Under the pieces are notes generated by a model that was not told where the DNA came from, did no database searches, and worked only from the letters and a program-made list of their open reading frames with translations. Both the position numbers and the translations under genes were made by a program. From Corynebacterium sp. ACRQK (GTDB lineage Bacteria > Actinomycetota > Actinomycetes > Mycobacteriales > Mycobacteriaceae), in assembly GCF_022345965.1 (NCBI RefSeq), contig NZ_JAKRMU010000002.1, forward strand, positions 186,001-250,000: a stretch of DNA of 64,000 bases, read 5' to 3'. Position 1 is the stretch's first letter, and each line of letters opens with the position of its first letter. Positions 8,110 to 23,359 of the stretch are shown piece after piece.

Positions 8110-9129
8110 GTGACGAACAAAAAGGGCTCCGGCAAAGGCCTCTATATCCTGGGTGCGCTTGGTGCACTGATTGGCGTAGCGCTGATCACTGTGGGCGTCA
8201 TGCTCCCAAAGGTTGTATCGAACGACAAGGCCGTGCCTCTAGACTTGGCCGCGACGACGCTTACATTGAACGACCCTGCCGCGGTGATCGGTCCGAACTA
8301 CCAGGGGCTTGACGGCAAAGAGGACGTGACGGCGCCGGTCAACCGCCAGTTCAAGATCACGCTCGAGGAGCCCGCCACCGACGATGAAGCCAGCGCGCGC
8401 GTCGGTGTGACCACCGCTCGCACGGACGTGGAGGACGACCTGGAATCGCTGCTGGACGCACAGGTCTGGAGCTTTACCGTGGATCGCCGAACGGGCGAGG
8501 CGAAGGGGGATGCGAAGGTCTCGGACACTCCCGCTACCCCGGCCACCGACGGCGAGATCGCCGGTTATTGGGCCAAGTTCCCGCAGGGTACTGAGCAGCG
8601 CTCTTATGACTATTTCGATATGACGCTACGTCGCGCGCTGCCTGCGGAGTTCACCGGTACTCGCAATGTCACCACCGCTGACGGGCGCGAGCACGAGCTG
8701 TACGTCTTCCGTCAGGAGATCCCGGCAACCTCCGTGGCCAAGGAGTACGCGGGAGTGCGCAACACCATCACCGTTGAAGGGGAGGATGGCAAGCCACAGC
8801 GCGCTCAGTTGTTCCACGAAGGCTGGCGCGAGCTGGCGGTAGAGCCGAAGTCCGGCCTGCTGGTGAGTGTGGAGGAGAACGTGAAGGACACATACCGCGA
8901 CGACTCCGGTAAGGACGTGCAGAACCTGCTGCAGTTCCACGGCAAGACCCCACAGCGGGTGACGCAGTCCATGCTGGATCAGGCCATGGAGGTCAGTGGA
9001 CAGCGCCACACCGATAAATGGGGGGTTGCATTGATTGTCGCGGGTGTTATTGTGGCAGCAGCATCCGTGGTGTTGGTTCTGTGGCGGCGCGCCAAGCGTA
9101 GGGTTGCGCGTCGGGCGGGGGAAGCCTAG
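8110..9129 (+). CDS. DUF3068 (PorA-family) membrane protein
   Basis: About 339 residues with one hydrophobic helix near the N-terminus (GLYILGALGALIGVALITVG) and another near the C-terminus (WGVALIVAGVIVAAASVVLVLW), followed by an Arg/Lys-rich tail. The large region between is probably outside the membrane. This two-helix layout and the N-terminal pattern fit DUF3068, a mycolic-acid-bacterial envelope family annotated as PorA-like, with no proven function. GTG 8110 is chosen since it begins with MTNKKGSGKG just before the helix; a GTG at 8044 would add 22 residues lying close to the rplL terminator. The gene stands alone between rplL and rpoB. Confidence 0.75.
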   Translation: MTNKKGSGKGLYILGALGALIGVALITVGVMLPKVVSNDKAVPLDLAATTLTLNDPAAVIGPNYQGLDGKEDVTAPVNRQFKITLEEPATDDEASARVGVTTARTDVEDDLESLLDAQVWSFTVDRRTGEAKGDAKVSDTPATPATDGEIAGYWAKFPQGTEQRSYDYFDMTLRRALPAEFTGTRNVTTADGREHELYVFRQEIPATSVAKEYAGVRNTITVEGEDGKPQRAQLFHEGWRELAVEPKSGLLVSVEENVKDTYRDDSGKDVQNLLQFHGKTPQRVTQSMLDQAMEVSGQRHTDKWGVALIVAGVIVAAASVVLVLWRRAKRRVARRAGEA

Positions 9130-9417
9130 ACATTCGCGCAGCCATGCTATAGGATAGTTCGTTGCGCTGGATTTGATTTGTTGAGCTATCGGCTACAACG
9201 AAACGACTACAAAGCTACGCAGAAGTGATGTGAAGACATTACGCATGAAGCAGACTTTGCCAAACGAGCCAGAAAGGCCATTTGACAAAGTCGTTTAGTC
9301 GTTTCTGCGTGGGGATAGTTTGGCAGGGAAAATCCAACTAAATCGACCATCACGAGACCGTACACACACAATCACGATCGCACACTACAGCTCCACCACG
9401 TAGTGTCGACCGATGTT
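9130..9417 (+). promoter_or_regulatory. rpoB upstream/leader region
   Basis: No gene is seen. A plausible -10 hexamer TAGGAT lies at 9150-9155 within TGCTATAGGATAG, which would give a leader of about 260 bases. No good -35 is visible. The region should contain the rpoBC promoter since a terminator separates it from rplL. Confidence 0.35.
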
Positions 9418-12400
9418 GTGCTGGAAGGACCCATCTTGGCAGTCTCCCGCCAGACCAGCTCAGTGGCCGGAATTCCCGGAGCTCCGCAGCGACACAGCTT
9501 TGCGAAGATCGACGCTCCGATCGAGGTTCCAGGCCTTCTTGACCTCCAACGAGAGTCCTTCGCTTGGCTCGTTGGCACGCCTGAGTGGCCTGCCCGCGCC
9601 CAAGCAGAGGCAGGGGAGGATGTCCGCATTATGAGCGGACTCGAGGAGATTCTCGAGGAGCTCTCTCCGATCGAGGACTACTCCGAGAACATGTCCCTCA
9701 CCCTGTCCGAGCCTCGCTTCGATGACGTGAAGTCCACCATCGACGAGGCGAAGGATAAGGACATCAACTACGCGGCACCGCTGTACGTGACCGCGGAATT
9801 CACCAACTCCATGTCTGGTGAGATCAAGTCCCAGACGGTCTTCATCGGTGACTTCCCGATGATGACCGACAAGGGCACGTTTATTATCAACGGCACGGAG
9901 CGTGTCGTTGTTTCCCAGCTCGTCCGCTCCCCGGGCGTGTACTTCGACGCCTCCATCGACGCCTCTACCGAGCGTCCCCTGCACTCCGTGAAGGTGATCC
10001 CTTCCCGCGGTGCGTGGCTCGAGTTCGACGTGGATAAGCGCGACACCGTCGGCGTGCGCATCGACCGCAAACGCCGCCAGCCGGTCACCGTGCTGCTGAA
10101 GGCCCTGGGCCTGACCACGCAGGAGATCACCGACCGCTTCGGCTTCTCCGAGCTGATGATGTCCACCCTCGAAAAGGATGGCGTGGACAACACCGACGAG
10201 GCTCTGCTGGAGATCTACCGCAAGCAGCGCCCGGGCGAGTCCCCGACGCGCGACTCCGCACAGGCTCTGCTGGAGAACTCTTTCTTCAAGGCGAAGCGCT
10301 ACGACCTGGCCAAGGTTGGCCGCTACAAGGTCAACCGCAAGCTGGGGCTGGGCGGCGACACTGATGGCGTGATGACCCTCACGGAAGAGGACATCCTGAC
10401 CACCATCGAGTACCTGGTGCGCCTGCACGCCGGTGAGAAGTCGATGACCTCCCCGGACGGCACCGAGATCCCGATCGATACCGACGACATCGACCACTTC
10501 GGCAACCGTCGTCTGCGTACCGTCGGCGAGCTGATCCAGAACCAGGTTCGCGTGGGTCTGTCCCGCATGGAGCGCGTTGTGCGTGAGCGCATGACCACCC
10601 AGGATGCGGAGTCCATCACCCCGACCTCCCTGATCAACGTTCGCCCGGTCTCTGCAGCTATCCGCGAGTTCTTCGGCACCTCCCAGCTGTCCCAGTTCCT
10701 GGACCAGAACAACTCCCTGTCCGGCCTGACCCACAAGCGCCGCCTGTCTGCGCTGGGTCCGGGCGGCCTGTCCCGTGAGCGCGCTGGCCTGGAGGTCCGC
10801 GACGTTCACCCGTCTCACTACGGCCGCATGTGCCCGATCGAGACTCCTGAGGGCCCGAACATTGGTCTGATCGGTTCCCTGTCCTCCTACGCTCGTGTGA
10901 ACCCGTTCGGCTTCATCGAGACCCCGTACCGCAAGGTTGTGGACGGGCAGATCACCGACGAGGTTTACTACTTCACTGCGGACGAAGAGGACCGCCACGT
11001 GATTGCTCAGGCGAACACCCCGTTCGACGAGAATCACCGGTTCACCGAGGAGCGCATTGAGGTTCGCCTGCGCGGCGGCGACGTGGAGGTCGTCCCGTAC
11101 ACCGAGGTGGACTACATGGACGTGTCGCCGCGACAGATGGTTTCCGTGGCAACCGCTATGATTCCGTTCCTCGAGCACGACGATGCTAACCGTGCACTGA
11201 TGGGTGCCAACATGCAGCGTCAGGCTGTGCCTCTGCTGCGCTCCGAGGCTCCGTTCGTGGGTACCGGTATGGAGCTGCGTGCTGCTTATGACGCCGGCGA
11301 CATGATCATTGCGCCGAAGGCTGGCGTGGTCGAGTACGTCTCCGCCGACTACATCACCGTCATGGATGACGAGGGTGTGCGCGACACATTTATGCTGCGC
11401 AAGTTCGAGCGCACCAACCAGGGCACCTGCTACAACCAGACCCCGCTGGTGGACGAAGGCGACCGCGTTGAGGCTGGCCAGGTTCTCGCCGACGGCCCGG
11501 GCACCGACAACGGTGAGATGGCACTGGGTAAGAACCTGCTGGTTGCCTTCATGCCGTGGGAAGGCCACAACTACGAGGACGCCATCATCCTGAACCAGCG
11601 CATGGTTGAGGAGGACGTTCTGACCTCGATCCACATCGAGGAGTACGAGATTGACGCCCGCGACACCAAGCTGGGCCCGGAGGAGATCACCCGCGACATT
11701 CCTAACGTGGGCGAGGACGTCCTGGCTGACCTGGACGAACGCGGTATCGTCCGCATCGGCGCGGACGTCCGCGCCGGCGACATCCTGGTCGGTAAGGTCA
11801 CTCCGAAGGGTGAAACCGAGCTGACTCCGGAAGAGCGCCTACTCCGCGCCATCTTTGGCGAGAAGGCCCGCGAGGTCCGCGATACCTCCATGAAGGTGCC
11901 GCACGGCGAGACCGGTAAGGTCATCGGCGTTCGCGTGTTCTCCCGTGAGGATGACGACGACCTTGCCGCAGGTGTGAACGAGATGGTTCGCGTCTACGTC
12001 GCCCAGAAGCGCAAAATCCAGGACGGCGATAAACTCGCCGGCCGCCACGGCAACAAGGGTGTCGTCGGTAAGATCCTGCCGCAGGAGGACATGCCGTTCC
12101 TGCCGGACGGTACTCCGATCGACATCATCCTGAACACCCACGGCGTGCCGCGCCGTATGAACATTGGTCAGGTCCTCGAGGTGCACCTGGGCTGGCTGGC
12201 TAAAGCCGGCTGGAAGGTCGACCCGGACTCCCAGGATCCGAAGATCCAGAAGATGCTGGAGACCCTGCCGGAGGAGCTGTACGAGATTCCGGCGGACTCC
12301 CTGACCGCCACCCCAGTGTTTGACGGTGCTTCCAACGCGGAGCTGTCCGGCCTGCTGCGTTCCTCGCTGCCGAACCGCGACGGCGAGCGCCAGGTCGACG

Positions 12401-12930
12401 ACTTCGGTAAGTCCAACCTGATTGACGGCCGCTCCGGCGAGCCCTTCCCGTACCCGGTTGCAGTGGGCTACATGTACATGCTGAAGCTGCACCACCTGGT
12501 CGACGAGAAGATCCACGCTCGTTCCACTGGTCCTTACTCCATGATTACCCAGCAGCCGCTGGGTGGTAAGGCACAGTTCGGTGGCCAGCGCTTCGGTGAG
12601 ATGGAGGTGTGGGCAATGCAGGCATACGGTGCTGCCTACACCCTGCAGGAGCTCCTGACCATCAAGTCCGACGACGTGGTTGGTCGTGTGAAGGTGTACG
12701 AGGCGATCGTGAAGGGGGAGAATATTCCGGATCCTGGTATCCCGGAGTCCTTCAAGGTCCTTCTGAAGGAGCTGCAGTCGCTGTGCCTGAACGTTGAGGT
12801 TCTGGCCGCCGACGGCACCCCGATGGAGTTGTCCTCCGACGATGACGATGAACTGGAGAACGCTAACGCGGCTCTGGGCATCAACCTGTCCCGTGACGAG
12901 CGTCCGGATGCTGACATGGATGTCAGCTAG
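9418..12930 (+). CDS. rpoB: RNA polymerase beta subunit
   Basis: A 1170-residue catalytic subunit of RNA polymerase. The start [14 protein letters not shown] is the usual corynebacterial N-terminus and corresponds to GTG 9418; a GTG at 9403 is possible, and neither has a clear ribosome-binding site. The rifampicin region reads [17 protein letters not shown] then [14 protein letters not shown]. The main resistance positions (E. coli D516, S522, H526, S531, L533) have the susceptible residues. Met515 is Leu and Pro520 is Ser, probably lineage differences. The C-terminal part has [21 protein letters not shown], typical of the switch and clamp region. rpoC follows after 134 bases. Confidence 0.97.
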   Translation: MLEGPILAVSRQTSSVAGIPGAPQRHSFAKIDAPIEVPGLLDLQRESFAWLVGTPEWPARAQAEAGEDVRIMSGLEEILEELSPIEDYSENMSLTLSEPRFDDVKSTIDEAKDKDINYAAPLYVTAEFTNSMSGEIKSQTVFIGDFPMMTDKGTFIINGTERVVVSQLVRSPGVYFDASIDASTERPLHSVKVIPSRGAWLEFDVDKRDTVGVRIDRKRRQPVTVLLKALGLTTQEITDRFGFSELMMSTLEKDGVDNTDEALLEIYRKQRPGESPTRDSAQALLENSFFKAKRYDLAKVGRYKVNRKLGLGGDTDGVMTLTEEDILTTIEYLVRLHAGEKSMTSPDGTEIPIDTDDIDHFGNRRLRTVGELIQNQVRVGLSRMERVVRERMTTQDAESITPTSLINVRPVSAAIREFFGTSQLSQFLDQNNSLSGLTHKRRLSALGPGGLSRERAGLEVRDVHPSHYGRMCPIETPEGPNIGLIGSLSSYARVNPFGFIETPYRKVVDGQITDEVYYFTADEEDRHVIAQANTPFDENHRFTEERIEVRLRGGDVEVVPYTEVDYMDVSPRQMVSVATAMIPFLEHDDANRALMGANMQRQAVPLLRSEAPFVGTGMELRAAYDAGDMIIAPKAGVVEYVSADYITVMDDEGVRDTFMLRKFERTNQGTCYNQTPLVDEGDRVEAGQVLADGPGTDNGEMALGKNLLVAFMPWEGHNYEDAIILNQRMVEEDVLTSIHIEEYEIDARDTKLGPEEITRDIPNVGEDVLADLDERGIVRIGADVRAGDILVGKVTPKGETELTPEERLLRAIFGEKAREVRDTSMKVPHGETGKVIGVRVFSREDDDDLAAGVNEMVRVYVAQKRKIQDGDKLAGRHGNKGVVGKILPQEDMPFLPDGTPIDIILNTHGVPRRMNIGQVLEVHLGWLAKAGWKVDPDSQDPKIQKMLETLPEELYEIPADSLTATPVFDGASNAELSGLLRSSLPNRDGERQVDDFGKSNLIDGRSGEPFPYPVAVGYMYMLKLHHLVDEKIHARSTGPYSMITQQPLGGKAQFGGQRFGEMEVWAMQAYGAAYTLQELLTIKSDDVVGRVKVYEAIVKGENIPDPGIPESFKVLLKELQSLCLNVEVLAADGTPMELSSDDDDELENANAALGINLSRDERPDADMDVS

Positions 12931-13064
12931 GGCGTTGACGACCCTAAACATCTGACTTTCGTACATTCGCCGTATTTTCGGCGTCTGAGCCCGACAAATG
13001 ACACAGCTTCAGGCGCCGTAACTACCCAAAGCCCTCCGGAAAGAGGAGGGGAAAGGAAGTCCAC

Positions 13065-17036
<3,972 letters not shown>

Positions 17037-17090
17037 TTCGGATCTGCTGAGTGGTTGCCCGCCGGTGGAGGGCGGCCAGCAGCCTTCAGC

Positions 17091-17142
17091 GGGCGCTTCC
17101 CCTTGTACCAGTGACTTTGTACTTGGGGAGGCGTCCGCTTTT
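17091..17142 (+). terminator. Terminator after rpoC
   Basis: A long hairpin pairs 17091-17108 (GGGCGCTTCCCCTTGTAC) with 17119-17136 (GTACTTGGGGAGGCGTCC): 18 positions, two mismatches and two G-U pairs, ten-base loop. It is followed by GCTTTTGCG. The T-run is short, so efficiency is uncertain. Confidence 0.65.
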
Positions 17143-17179
17143 GCGTGTCTACGGCATGCGGTGCTCTATGATTTGCTGC

Positions 17180-17374
17180 ATGGGTATGATGTTTCGCAAC
17201 TCCAAGAAGTTCGGTCCGTTCCGCATTAACACCTCTTCCGGTGGCGTAGGTGGATCCACTCGCGTTGGGCCGATGCGCATTACGCAGCGTGCTGATGGCC
17301 GCCAGTCCGTGACGATCCGCACCCCGATCCGCGGCCTGAACTTCACCAAGACTTTCGGCAGCAAGCGCCGCTAA
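17180..17374 (+). CDS. Small DUF4236-like protein
   Basis: A 64-residue basic protein (MGMMFRNSKKFGPFRIN...). The pattern of short beta strands with KxxGPxRxN, repeated Gly/Arg/Thr and a closing T-F-G-S-K-R-R resembles DUF4236, a small bacterial domain of unknown function. ATG 17180 is chosen because the in-frame sequence upstream (from 17051) overlaps the rpoC terminator hairpin and is rich in Arg/Cys without family character. ATG codons at 17186 and 17189 are also possible. It converges with hrpB, and the two stop codons overlap by four bases. Codon use matches its neighbours. Confidence 0.6.
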   Translation: MGMMFRNSKKFGPFRINTSSGGVGGSTRVGPMRITQRADGRQSVTIRTPIRGLNFTKTFGSKRR

Positions 17375-19779
17375 CTACCTAGCGCCCGCTTCGTCTTCTT
17401 CGTTGCCGTTGCCGACCACGGATCCTCGGGCCACGGGTGCTTCGGATAGCGCCCGCGCATGTCCTTACGCACGCCCTGGTAGGGGCCATCCCAGAAGCTC
17501 TTCAGATCGTCGGTGACGGCCAGCTCGCGTCCCGCTGGCGATAGTAGGTGGAACAGAACTTTTTGCCCTGCGATGGTGGGGGAGTCCGCCAGGCCAAAGC
17601 ATTCCTGCAGCTTGACGCGCACAATCGGTCGGCCAGTTTCGTAGTGGATCTTTGGAGCCGAACCGCTGGGGACTTCCAGCCGTTCCGGTGCGAGCTCGTC
17701 CATCTGCCCTGCCTCGGGCCACGGCAGTTGCCGCATGATCGCCTGGTAAGCGCCGATGTCGGCGATTTTCTCGCCGGCCACAACCCGTTCGGCCTCGGGC
17801 GTGTAGTCGCCTGCCGCCAGGTCCGGCCACGGTTCGCCGAGCTGCGTGCGGAGGTAGTCGACTCTTTCTTTTATTCTTGACGCCCCCTCCGTCATCTGTA
17901 GCCACCCGAGCCCCTTGGTAGCCAAGTCCGCGATGGCCTGGGTTCTCTCTTCTGCACCCAGCTGGTTTATGGAGACTGGTGTGCTGGATAGCTCGATGGC
18001 TCCGAGGTGGCGGGTGCGCCGCGCACGGAGCTTACCGTCGGCGATGCGCGCAGTGACGTCCTCCCGTACTTGCGCTAGGTCCGGTTGGTCTAGCCGGGCG
18101 GCCGCGCGGATCAGGGGAGTTCGGCCCAGCTGGACCTCCGCAACCGCCAGCCATTCGGAGCCGCCGAGCGGGCGGCGTAGCTCCGGCGCGAGGGTGGCGC
18201 GGGTGCCGGAGGCCAGCAGATACTCGGCATCCTCGCCGCTACCGCCGCTACCTCTGGCGCTGCCAGCGCTGCGGCTGCCCCTATCCACTAGCTTCGCAAC
18301 GCGGTCGGGGTACGCGGAGGCTACCACCTCACCAGGGGTGGCCGGGCCTTGGTCGTCCACCATCCGCGCGAAGCGGCGAACCTCTGAGGCCTGCGGCTTC
18401 GCCTCGGCGAGATCCCCCTGCAGGCCGGTCGACAGCGCGGCCACAACCTCGGCAGCGCCTGAGCCGTGCGCCAGCAGTGCCGCCCCGAGGCGCGGGTCGG
18501 CGGGAATGCGCGCGAGCTTCTGACCTGTCTCGGTAATCGTGCCGTTCCCGTCCAGCGCGCCCAAGGCGTGCAGCTCCCGGTTGGCGTCGGTGAGGGTGGC
18601 GGCCGGAGGGGCGTCCAGAAGAGAAATATCGGGCGACCCCCAAGCAGCGAGGGTCAGGGCGGCGGCGACGAGGTCCGACGAGAGGATCGCCGGGGTGATG
18701 TCCGGTGCGAAGTGGGAATAGTCGGCTGCGGAGTAGGCGCGATAGACCTGGCCGGGGCCGAGGCGACCGGCACGTCCAGCGCGCTGATCGGCGCTGGCTT
18801 TGGAGGTTGAGGTGGTGACCAGACCCGTCATTCCGCGGGCTTGATCACGGCGGGGAGTACGGGAAAGACCAGCGTCGACGACCGCGTGCACGCCGGGGAC
18901 GGTCAGGGAGGATTCGGCGATGGAGGTGGCGACGACGATGGGGGAGCGGCCGGTCAGGGCGGCATCTTGTTCGCGTGAATCCAGGCCGCCGTGGAGCGGG
19001 GCGGAATCGGGCAGGTGCGAGGTCACCCAGTCGATCTCCTTGCGGCCGGGCACGAGCACCAGCGTGCGGTGGTCAGGATGGCCGGAGTCGCGGTGGTGCG
19101 AGTGGGCCTGCAGGGCGAGGTCCGCGACGTGGCGGTAGAACACGGGCGAGCCCTGGGCGCGCTCGGGGTGCGGGTGGTATGTGACCTCGAGCGGATGGGT
19201 GACCGCTGGGGTGGAGACGACCTGCGCGCCCATATAGTCGGCGAGCTTCTGTGTGTCGACGGTAGCGGACATCGCGCAGAGGTAGAGCTCTCCGGCGGGG
19301 TCGCCTTCGCGCAGCAGGGCAACTTCCTGGCACATGGCGAGCACGAGGTCCGAATCCAGTTGGCGCTCATGGACTTCGTCGATGAGGACCGCACCCACGC
19401 CTTCGAGTGCGGGGTCGGCCAGGAGGCGGTTGAGAAGCACGCCGGGGGTGACGAATTCCACCAGGGAGCCGGGGTGGTGTTCGCCGCGGATGCTGTAGCC
19501 GACGCGGTCGCCTACGCGGGAGCCGTCGAGGTGGGCGAGGCGCCAGGCGGCGGCGCGGACGGCGACACGGCGAGGTGCGGTGACCAGAACTTTCGGCGGG
19601 GGTGCCGTGCCTGCTTGGGGTTGTAGAATATTGGACAGCGCGGGTGGGACGAGGGTTGTCTTACCGGTTCCAGGGGGAGCCTCCACCACCAGCGGGCCGC
19701 GCTGCGGAATGCGCGACAGCAGTTCGGCGGCGGGGAGGCCCGCGCCGATGGTTGCGAGGTCAAACTGGTGGAAAGGCAT
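17371..19779 (-). CDS. hrpB: ATP-dependent helicase HrpB
   Basis: An 802-residue DEAH-family (DEVH) helicase. Motifs in order: Walker A APPGTGKTTLVPP (about 35), motif Ib TPGVLLNRLL, Walker B DEVH in LIDEVHERQLD (about 126), motif III SATVD, motif V TSIAESSLTVPGV and motif VI QRAGRAGRLGPG. The C-terminal part (about 540-802) has the HrpB-specific domain and ends in PWPEDPWSATATKK. ATG 19779 gives MPFHQFDLATIG, the normal HrpB start; earlier codons would add a non-conserved leader. The helicase unwinds nucleic acid by ATP hydrolysis; its bacterial role is poorly known. It is divergent from rpsL and not part of the ribosomal operons. Confidence 0.92.
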   Translation of the reverse strand: MPFHQFDLATIGAGLPAAELLSRIPQRGPLVVEAPPGTGKTTLVPPALSNILQPQAGTAPPPKVLVTAPRRVAVRAAAWRLAHLDGSRVGDRVGYSIRGEHHPGSLVEFVTPGVLLNRLLADPALEGVGAVLIDEVHERQLDSDLVLAMCQEVALLREGDPAGELYLCAMSATVDTQKLADYMGAQVVSTPAVTHPLEVTYHPHPERAQGSPVFYRHVADLALQAHSHHRDSGHPDHRTLVLVPGRKEIDWVTSHLPDSAPLHGGLDSREQDAALTGRSPIVVATSIAESSLTVPGVHAVVDAGLSRTPRRDQARGMTGLVTTSTSKASADQRAGRAGRLGPGQVYRAYSAADYSHFAPDITPAILSSDLVAAALTLAAWGSPDISLLDAPPAATLTDANRELHALGALDGNGTITETGQKLARIPADPRLGAALLAHGSGAAEVVAALSTGLQGDLAEAKPQASEVRRFARMVDDQGPATPGEVVASAYPDRVAKLVDRGSRSAGSARGSGGSGEDAEYLLASGTRATLAPELRRPLGGSEWLAVAEVQLGRTPLIRAAARLDQPDLAQVREDVTARIADGKLRARRTRHLGAIELSSTPVSINQLGAEERTQAIADLATKGLGWLQMTEGASRIKERVDYLRTQLGEPWPDLAAGDYTPEAERVVAGEKIADIGAYQAIMRQLPWPEAGQMDELAPERLEVPSGSAPKIHYETGRPIVRVKLQECFGLADSPTIAGQKVLFHLLSPAGRELAVTDDLKSFWDGPYQGVRKDMRGRYPKHPWPEDPWSATATKKTKRALGS

Positions 19780-20154
19780 CGGGATAATTGTAAGCACGGT
19801 GCCGGCCAGGGAGGTGCTGAGGACGCTGTTCAACCGGGAATTTGGTAGCGCAGGCAAGGTGTATTAAGCTTTGCGACGTAGATTGTATTGTCTCCGCTGG
19901 TGCAGTGGCGGCCACAAGCTAACCGAGTTAGCGCAGGCCGGTTGTGCAGCTGGGGTGCGATGCAGGGATCTCCACGTTATTGCGTGGGGTGATACACCAC
20001 GGAAGAGGCCCCGTAAGGAAGAGCCCCTTATTTTTCGTGTGTGCAGATCCTTTTTGAGATCCCCAAGCTACAGATGCTCAACCCGCAGGGCAGCCACTTC
20101 TGAAACGGCGGCGCTGCGCAACTGCACCGAAAAGAACCGAAAGAAAGTTCATCT
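19780..20154. other. Intergenic region hrpB/rpsL
   Basis: A 375-base divergent region that must hold the promoters for hrpB (minus) and the rpsL-rpsG-fusA operon (plus). Short open frames occur but none has a start, codon use or ribosome-binding site that supports a gene. No confident -35/-10 pair was assigned. Confidence 0.5.
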
Positions 20155-20526
20155 ATGCCAACTATTCAGCAGCTGGTCCGCAAGGGCCGCCACAGCAAGA
20201 AGTCCGAGGTTGCCACGGCAGCCCTGAAGGGCTCCCCGCAGCGCCGTGGCGTGTGCACCCGCGTGTACACCACCACCCCGAAGAAGCCGAACTCCGCACT
20301 GCGTAAGGTTGCCCGTGTTCGCCTGACCTCCGGTATCGAGGTTTCCGCCTACATCCCGGGTGAGGGCCACAACCTGCAGGAGCACTCCATGGTGCTCGTC
20401 CGCGGTGGTCGTGTGAAGGACCTCCCGGGTGTTCGTTACAAGATCGTGCGTGGTTCCCTCGACACCCAGGGTGTCAAGGACCGCAAGCAGGCACGTTCCC
20501 GCTACGGCGCTAAGAAGGAGAAGTAA
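20155..20526 (+). CDS. rpsL: 30S ribosomal protein S12
   Basis: A 123-residue decoding-centre protein beginning [12 protein letters not shown]. The loop [11 protein letters not shown] and the segment [12 protein letters not shown] carry Lys43 and Lys88, the residues usually altered in streptomycin-resistant strains; both are wild type here. The ribosome-binding site GAAAGAAAG lies just upstream of ATG 20155. rpsG follows three bases after the stop, and fusA and tuf come later, so this is the classical str cluster. Confidence 0.97.
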   Translation: MPTIQQLVRKGRHSKKSEVATAALKGSPQRRGVCTRVYTTTPKKPNSALRKVARVRLTSGIEVSAYIPGEGHNLQEHSMVLVRGGRVKDLPGVRYKIVRGSLDTQGVKDRKQARSRYGAKKEK

Positions 20527-20529
20527 ACA

Positions 20530-21000
20530 ATGCCACGTAAGGGTCCAGCACCTTCCCGACAGCTAGTCAAGGATCCAGTTTACGGCGACGTTCTCGTCTC
20601 CCAGCTGGTGAACAAGGTTCTCCTTGACGGTAAGAAGTCCACCGCAGAGCGCATCGTCTACGACGCACTGGAGCAGTGCCGCGAGAAGACCGGCACCGAT
20701 CCGATCCTCACCCTGAAGAAGGCTCTCGACAACGTCAAGCCGGCTCTTGAGGTTCGCTCCCGCCGTGTTGGTGGCGCTACCTACCAGGTTCCGGTTGAGG
20801 TTCGCCCCGGCCGTTCCACCACTCTGGCACTGCGTTGGCTGGTGACCTTCACCCGTCAGCGTCGTGAGAACACTATGACCGAGCGTCTCGCCAACGAGAT
20901 CCTGGACGCATCCAACGGCCTGGGTGCATCCGTGAAGCGTCGCGAAGACACTCACAAGATGGCAGAGGCCAACCGCGCCTTCGCCCACTACCGCTGGTAG
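20530..21000 (+). CDS. rpsG: 30S ribosomal protein S7
   Basis: A 156-residue primary 16S rRNA-binding protein that organises the 30S head. The N-terminal [20 protein letters not shown], the central [22 protein letters not shown] and the C-terminal [12 protein letters not shown] are characteristic. It starts three bases after rpsL and is translated with it. fusA follows after 244 bases, which may contain a separate promoter. Confidence 0.97.
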   Translation: MPRKGPAPSRQLVKDPVYGDVLVSQLVNKVLLDGKKSTAERIVYDALEQCREKTGTDPILTLKKALDNVKPALEVRSRRVGGATYQVPVEVRPGRSTTLALRWLVTFTRQRRENTMTERLANEILDASNGLGASVKRREDTHKMAEANRAFAHYRW

Positions 21001-21244
21001 CAGCGGCTCTATAGCCTCACCGCCCAAACTTCATATCCGGGTAGTGGGGCTATAGTTTTTATTGACCGCGTGAGGGCGTCAAGAACGCCTCGACGCGACG
21101 TGACAGCACAAAGCTGGCACAATAGAACGAGTACATAATCGCCTGCGGCTTGCGGGGCTTTTTAAAGCACTTGAAGAACAACAATGTGAACAACATGGAA
21201 GTTCCGGCCAAGTCGCTCAACAACGAAATGAGCGGGGTAACCCA

Positions 21245-23359
21245 GTGGCACTTGAAGCGTTGACCGACCTGAACAAGGTCCGCAACATCGGCATCATGGC
21301 GCACATCGATGCTGGTAAGACCACCACCACGGAGCGCATCCTTTTCTACACCGGCATCAACCGTAAGGTCGGTGAGACCCATGATGGCGCCTCCACGATG
21401 GACTGGATGGAGCAGGAGAAGGAGCGCGGAATTACCATTACGTCCGCCGCCACCACCTGTTTCTGGGAAGGCAACCAGATCAACATCATCGACACCCCGG
21501 GTCACGTGGACTTCACCGTTGAGGTGGAGCGTTCCCTGCGTGTTCTGGACGGTGCCGTCGCTGTGTTCGATGCCAAGGAAGGCGTGGAGCCGCAGTCCGA
21601 GCAGGTCTGGCGCCAGGCAACCAAGTACGACGTTCCGCGTATCTGCTTCGTCAACAAGATGGACAAGCTGGGTGCGGACTTCTACTACACCGTGCAGACC
21701 ATCGTTGACCGCCTGGGCGCAAAGCCGCTGGTGATGGCTCTGCCAATCGGTGCTGAGGACGACTTCGACGGCATCGTCGACCTGCTGAACATGCGCGCCC
21801 TGACCTGGCGCGGCAAGGTCGAGATCGGTACCGAGCCGACCTACGAGGAGATCCCGGAGGATCTGAAGGAGAAGGCTGAGGAGTACCGCGAGAAGCTCAT
21901 CGAGACCGTTGCTGAGTCTGATGAAGAGCTGATGGAGCGCTACTTCGCCGGTGAGGAGATCACCGTCGATGAGCTGAAGGCACAGATCCGCAAGCTGACC
22001 GTTAACTCCGAGGTCTACCCGGTCTACTGTGGCTCCGCCTACAAGAACAAGGGCATCCAGCCGATCCTGGATGCTGTCATCGACTTCCTGCCGAACCCGA
22101 TGGACGTTGGCTCCATCGTCGGCCACGACCCGAAGGATCCGGAGACCGAGAAGCTGCGCAAGCCGTCCAAGGACGAGCCGTTCTCCGCTCTGGCGTTCAA
22201 GGTCGCCGTTCACCCGTTCTTCGGCAAGCTGACCTACGTCCGCGTTTACTCCGGTTCCGTGGAGTCCGGTGCACAGGTCACCAACTCCACCAAGGACAAG
22301 AAGGAGCGCATCGGTAAGCTGTTCCAGATGCACTCCAACAAGGAGCAGGCTGTGGACCGCGCTTCCGCCGGCCACATCTACGCCTTCATTGGTCTGAAGG
22401 ACACCACCACGGGCGACACCCTGTGTGACGCTCAGGATCCGGTCATCCTGGAGTCCATGGACTTCCCGGATCCGGTGATCGAGGTGGCTATCGAGCCGAA
22501 GACCAAGTCTGACCAGGAGAAGCTGGGTACCGCCATTCAGAAGCTGGCGGAAGAGGACCCGACCTTCACCGTCAAGCTGGACGAGGAGACCGGCCAGACC
22601 GTCATCGGCGGTATGGGCGAGCTGCACCTGGACGTTCTGGTTGACCGTATGCGCCGCGAGTTCAAGGTCGAGGCGAACATCGGTAACCCGCAGGTTGCGT
22701 ACCGCGAGACCATCCGCAAGCCGGTCGAGAAGCTGGAGTACACCCACAAGAAGCAGACTGGTGGTTCCGGTCAGTTCGCGCGCGTCATCATCGCGCTCGA
22801 GCCTTACGAGCCGGAAGAGGGCTCCGACCAGACTTACGAGTTCGTCAACGAGGTCACCGGTGGCCGCGTGCCGAAGGAGTACATCCCGTCTGTCGATGCC
22901 GGTATCCAGGACGCTATGCAGTACGGCTACCTGGCCGGCTTCCCGCTGGTGAACATCAAGGCCACCTTGATGGATGGTGCTTACCACGAGGTCGACTCCT
23001 CCGAGATGGCCTTCAAGCTGGCTGGTTCCCAGGCGCTGAAGGAAGCCGTTGCCAAGGCAAAGCCGGTTCTGCTGGAGCCGCTGATGGCCGTTGAGGTCAT
23101 CACCCCTGAGGAGTACATGGGCGACGTCATCGGTGACATCAACTCCCGCCGTGGCCAGGTTTCCTCCATGGACGACCGCGCCGGCGCCAAGCTTGTCAAG
23201 GCCAAGGTGCCGCTGTCCGAGATGTTTGGCTACATCGGCGACCTGCGTTCCCGCACCGCTGGTCGTGCGAACTTCTCCATGATCTTCGACTCCTACGGCG
23301 AGGTTCCGACTAACGTCGCATCTGAGATCATCGCGGAGCGCACTGGCGGCAACGCTTAA
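21245..23359 (+). CDS. fusA: Elongation factor G
   Basis: A 704-residue translocation GTPase. It has G1 [13 protein letters not shown] (about 19), the switch region [15 protein letters not shown]3 [10 protein letters not shown]4 NKMDKLGAD and the C-terminal domain IV with [12 protein letters not shown]. The start is GTG 21245 ([17 protein letters not shown]), spaced from the AATGAGCGG stretch upstream rather than a strong site. It is the third gene of the str cluster and is highly biased in codon use, as expected. Confidence 0.97.
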   Translation: MALEALTDLNKVRNIGIMAHIDAGKTTTTERILFYTGINRKVGETHDGASTMDWMEQEKERGITITSAATTCFWEGNQINIIDTPGHVDFTVEVERSLRVLDGAVAVFDAKEGVEPQSEQVWRQATKYDVPRICFVNKMDKLGADFYYTVQTIVDRLGAKPLVMALPIGAEDDFDGIVDLLNMRALTWRGKVEIGTEPTYEEIPEDLKEKAEEYREKLIETVAESDEELMERYFAGEEITVDELKAQIRKLTVNSEVYPVYCGSAYKNKGIQPILDAVIDFLPNPMDVGSIVGHDPKDPETEKLRKPSKDEPFSALAFKVAVHPFFGKLTYVRVYSGSVESGAQVTNSTKDKKERIGKLFQMHSNKEQAVDRASAGHIYAFIGLKDTTTGDTLCDAQDPVILESMDFPDPVIEVAIEPKTKSDQEKLGTAIQKLAEEDPTFTVKLDEETGQTVIGGMGELHLDVLVDRMRREFKVEANIGNPQVAYRETIRKPVEKLEYTHKKQTGGSGQFARVIIALEPYEPEEGSDQTYEFVNEVTGGRVPKEYIPSVDAGIQDAMQYGYLAGFPLVNIKATLMDGAYHEVDSSEMAFKLAGSQALKEAVAKAKPVLLEPLMAVEVITPEEYMGDVIGDINSRRGQVSSMDDRAGAKLVKAKVPLSEMFGYIGDLRSRTAGRANFSMIFDSYGEVPTNVASEIIAERTGGNA

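Noticed and set aside
9460..11634. A 724-codon open frame antisense to rpoB
   Set aside because: It mirrors the highly biased codons of rpoB on the opposite strand, has a His/Val/Leu-rich composition without motifs, and no start signals. The same applies to the long antisense frames over rpoC (13104-14696) and fusA (21059-22987).
17051..17179. Longer form of the DUF4236-like protein starting at GTG 17051
   Set aside because: It would be translated through the rpoC terminator hairpin and has no family resemblance before MGMMFRNS.
20155..20526. Streptomycin-resistance changes in rpsL
   Set aside because: Lys43 and Lys88 are both present, so the susceptible residues are intact.
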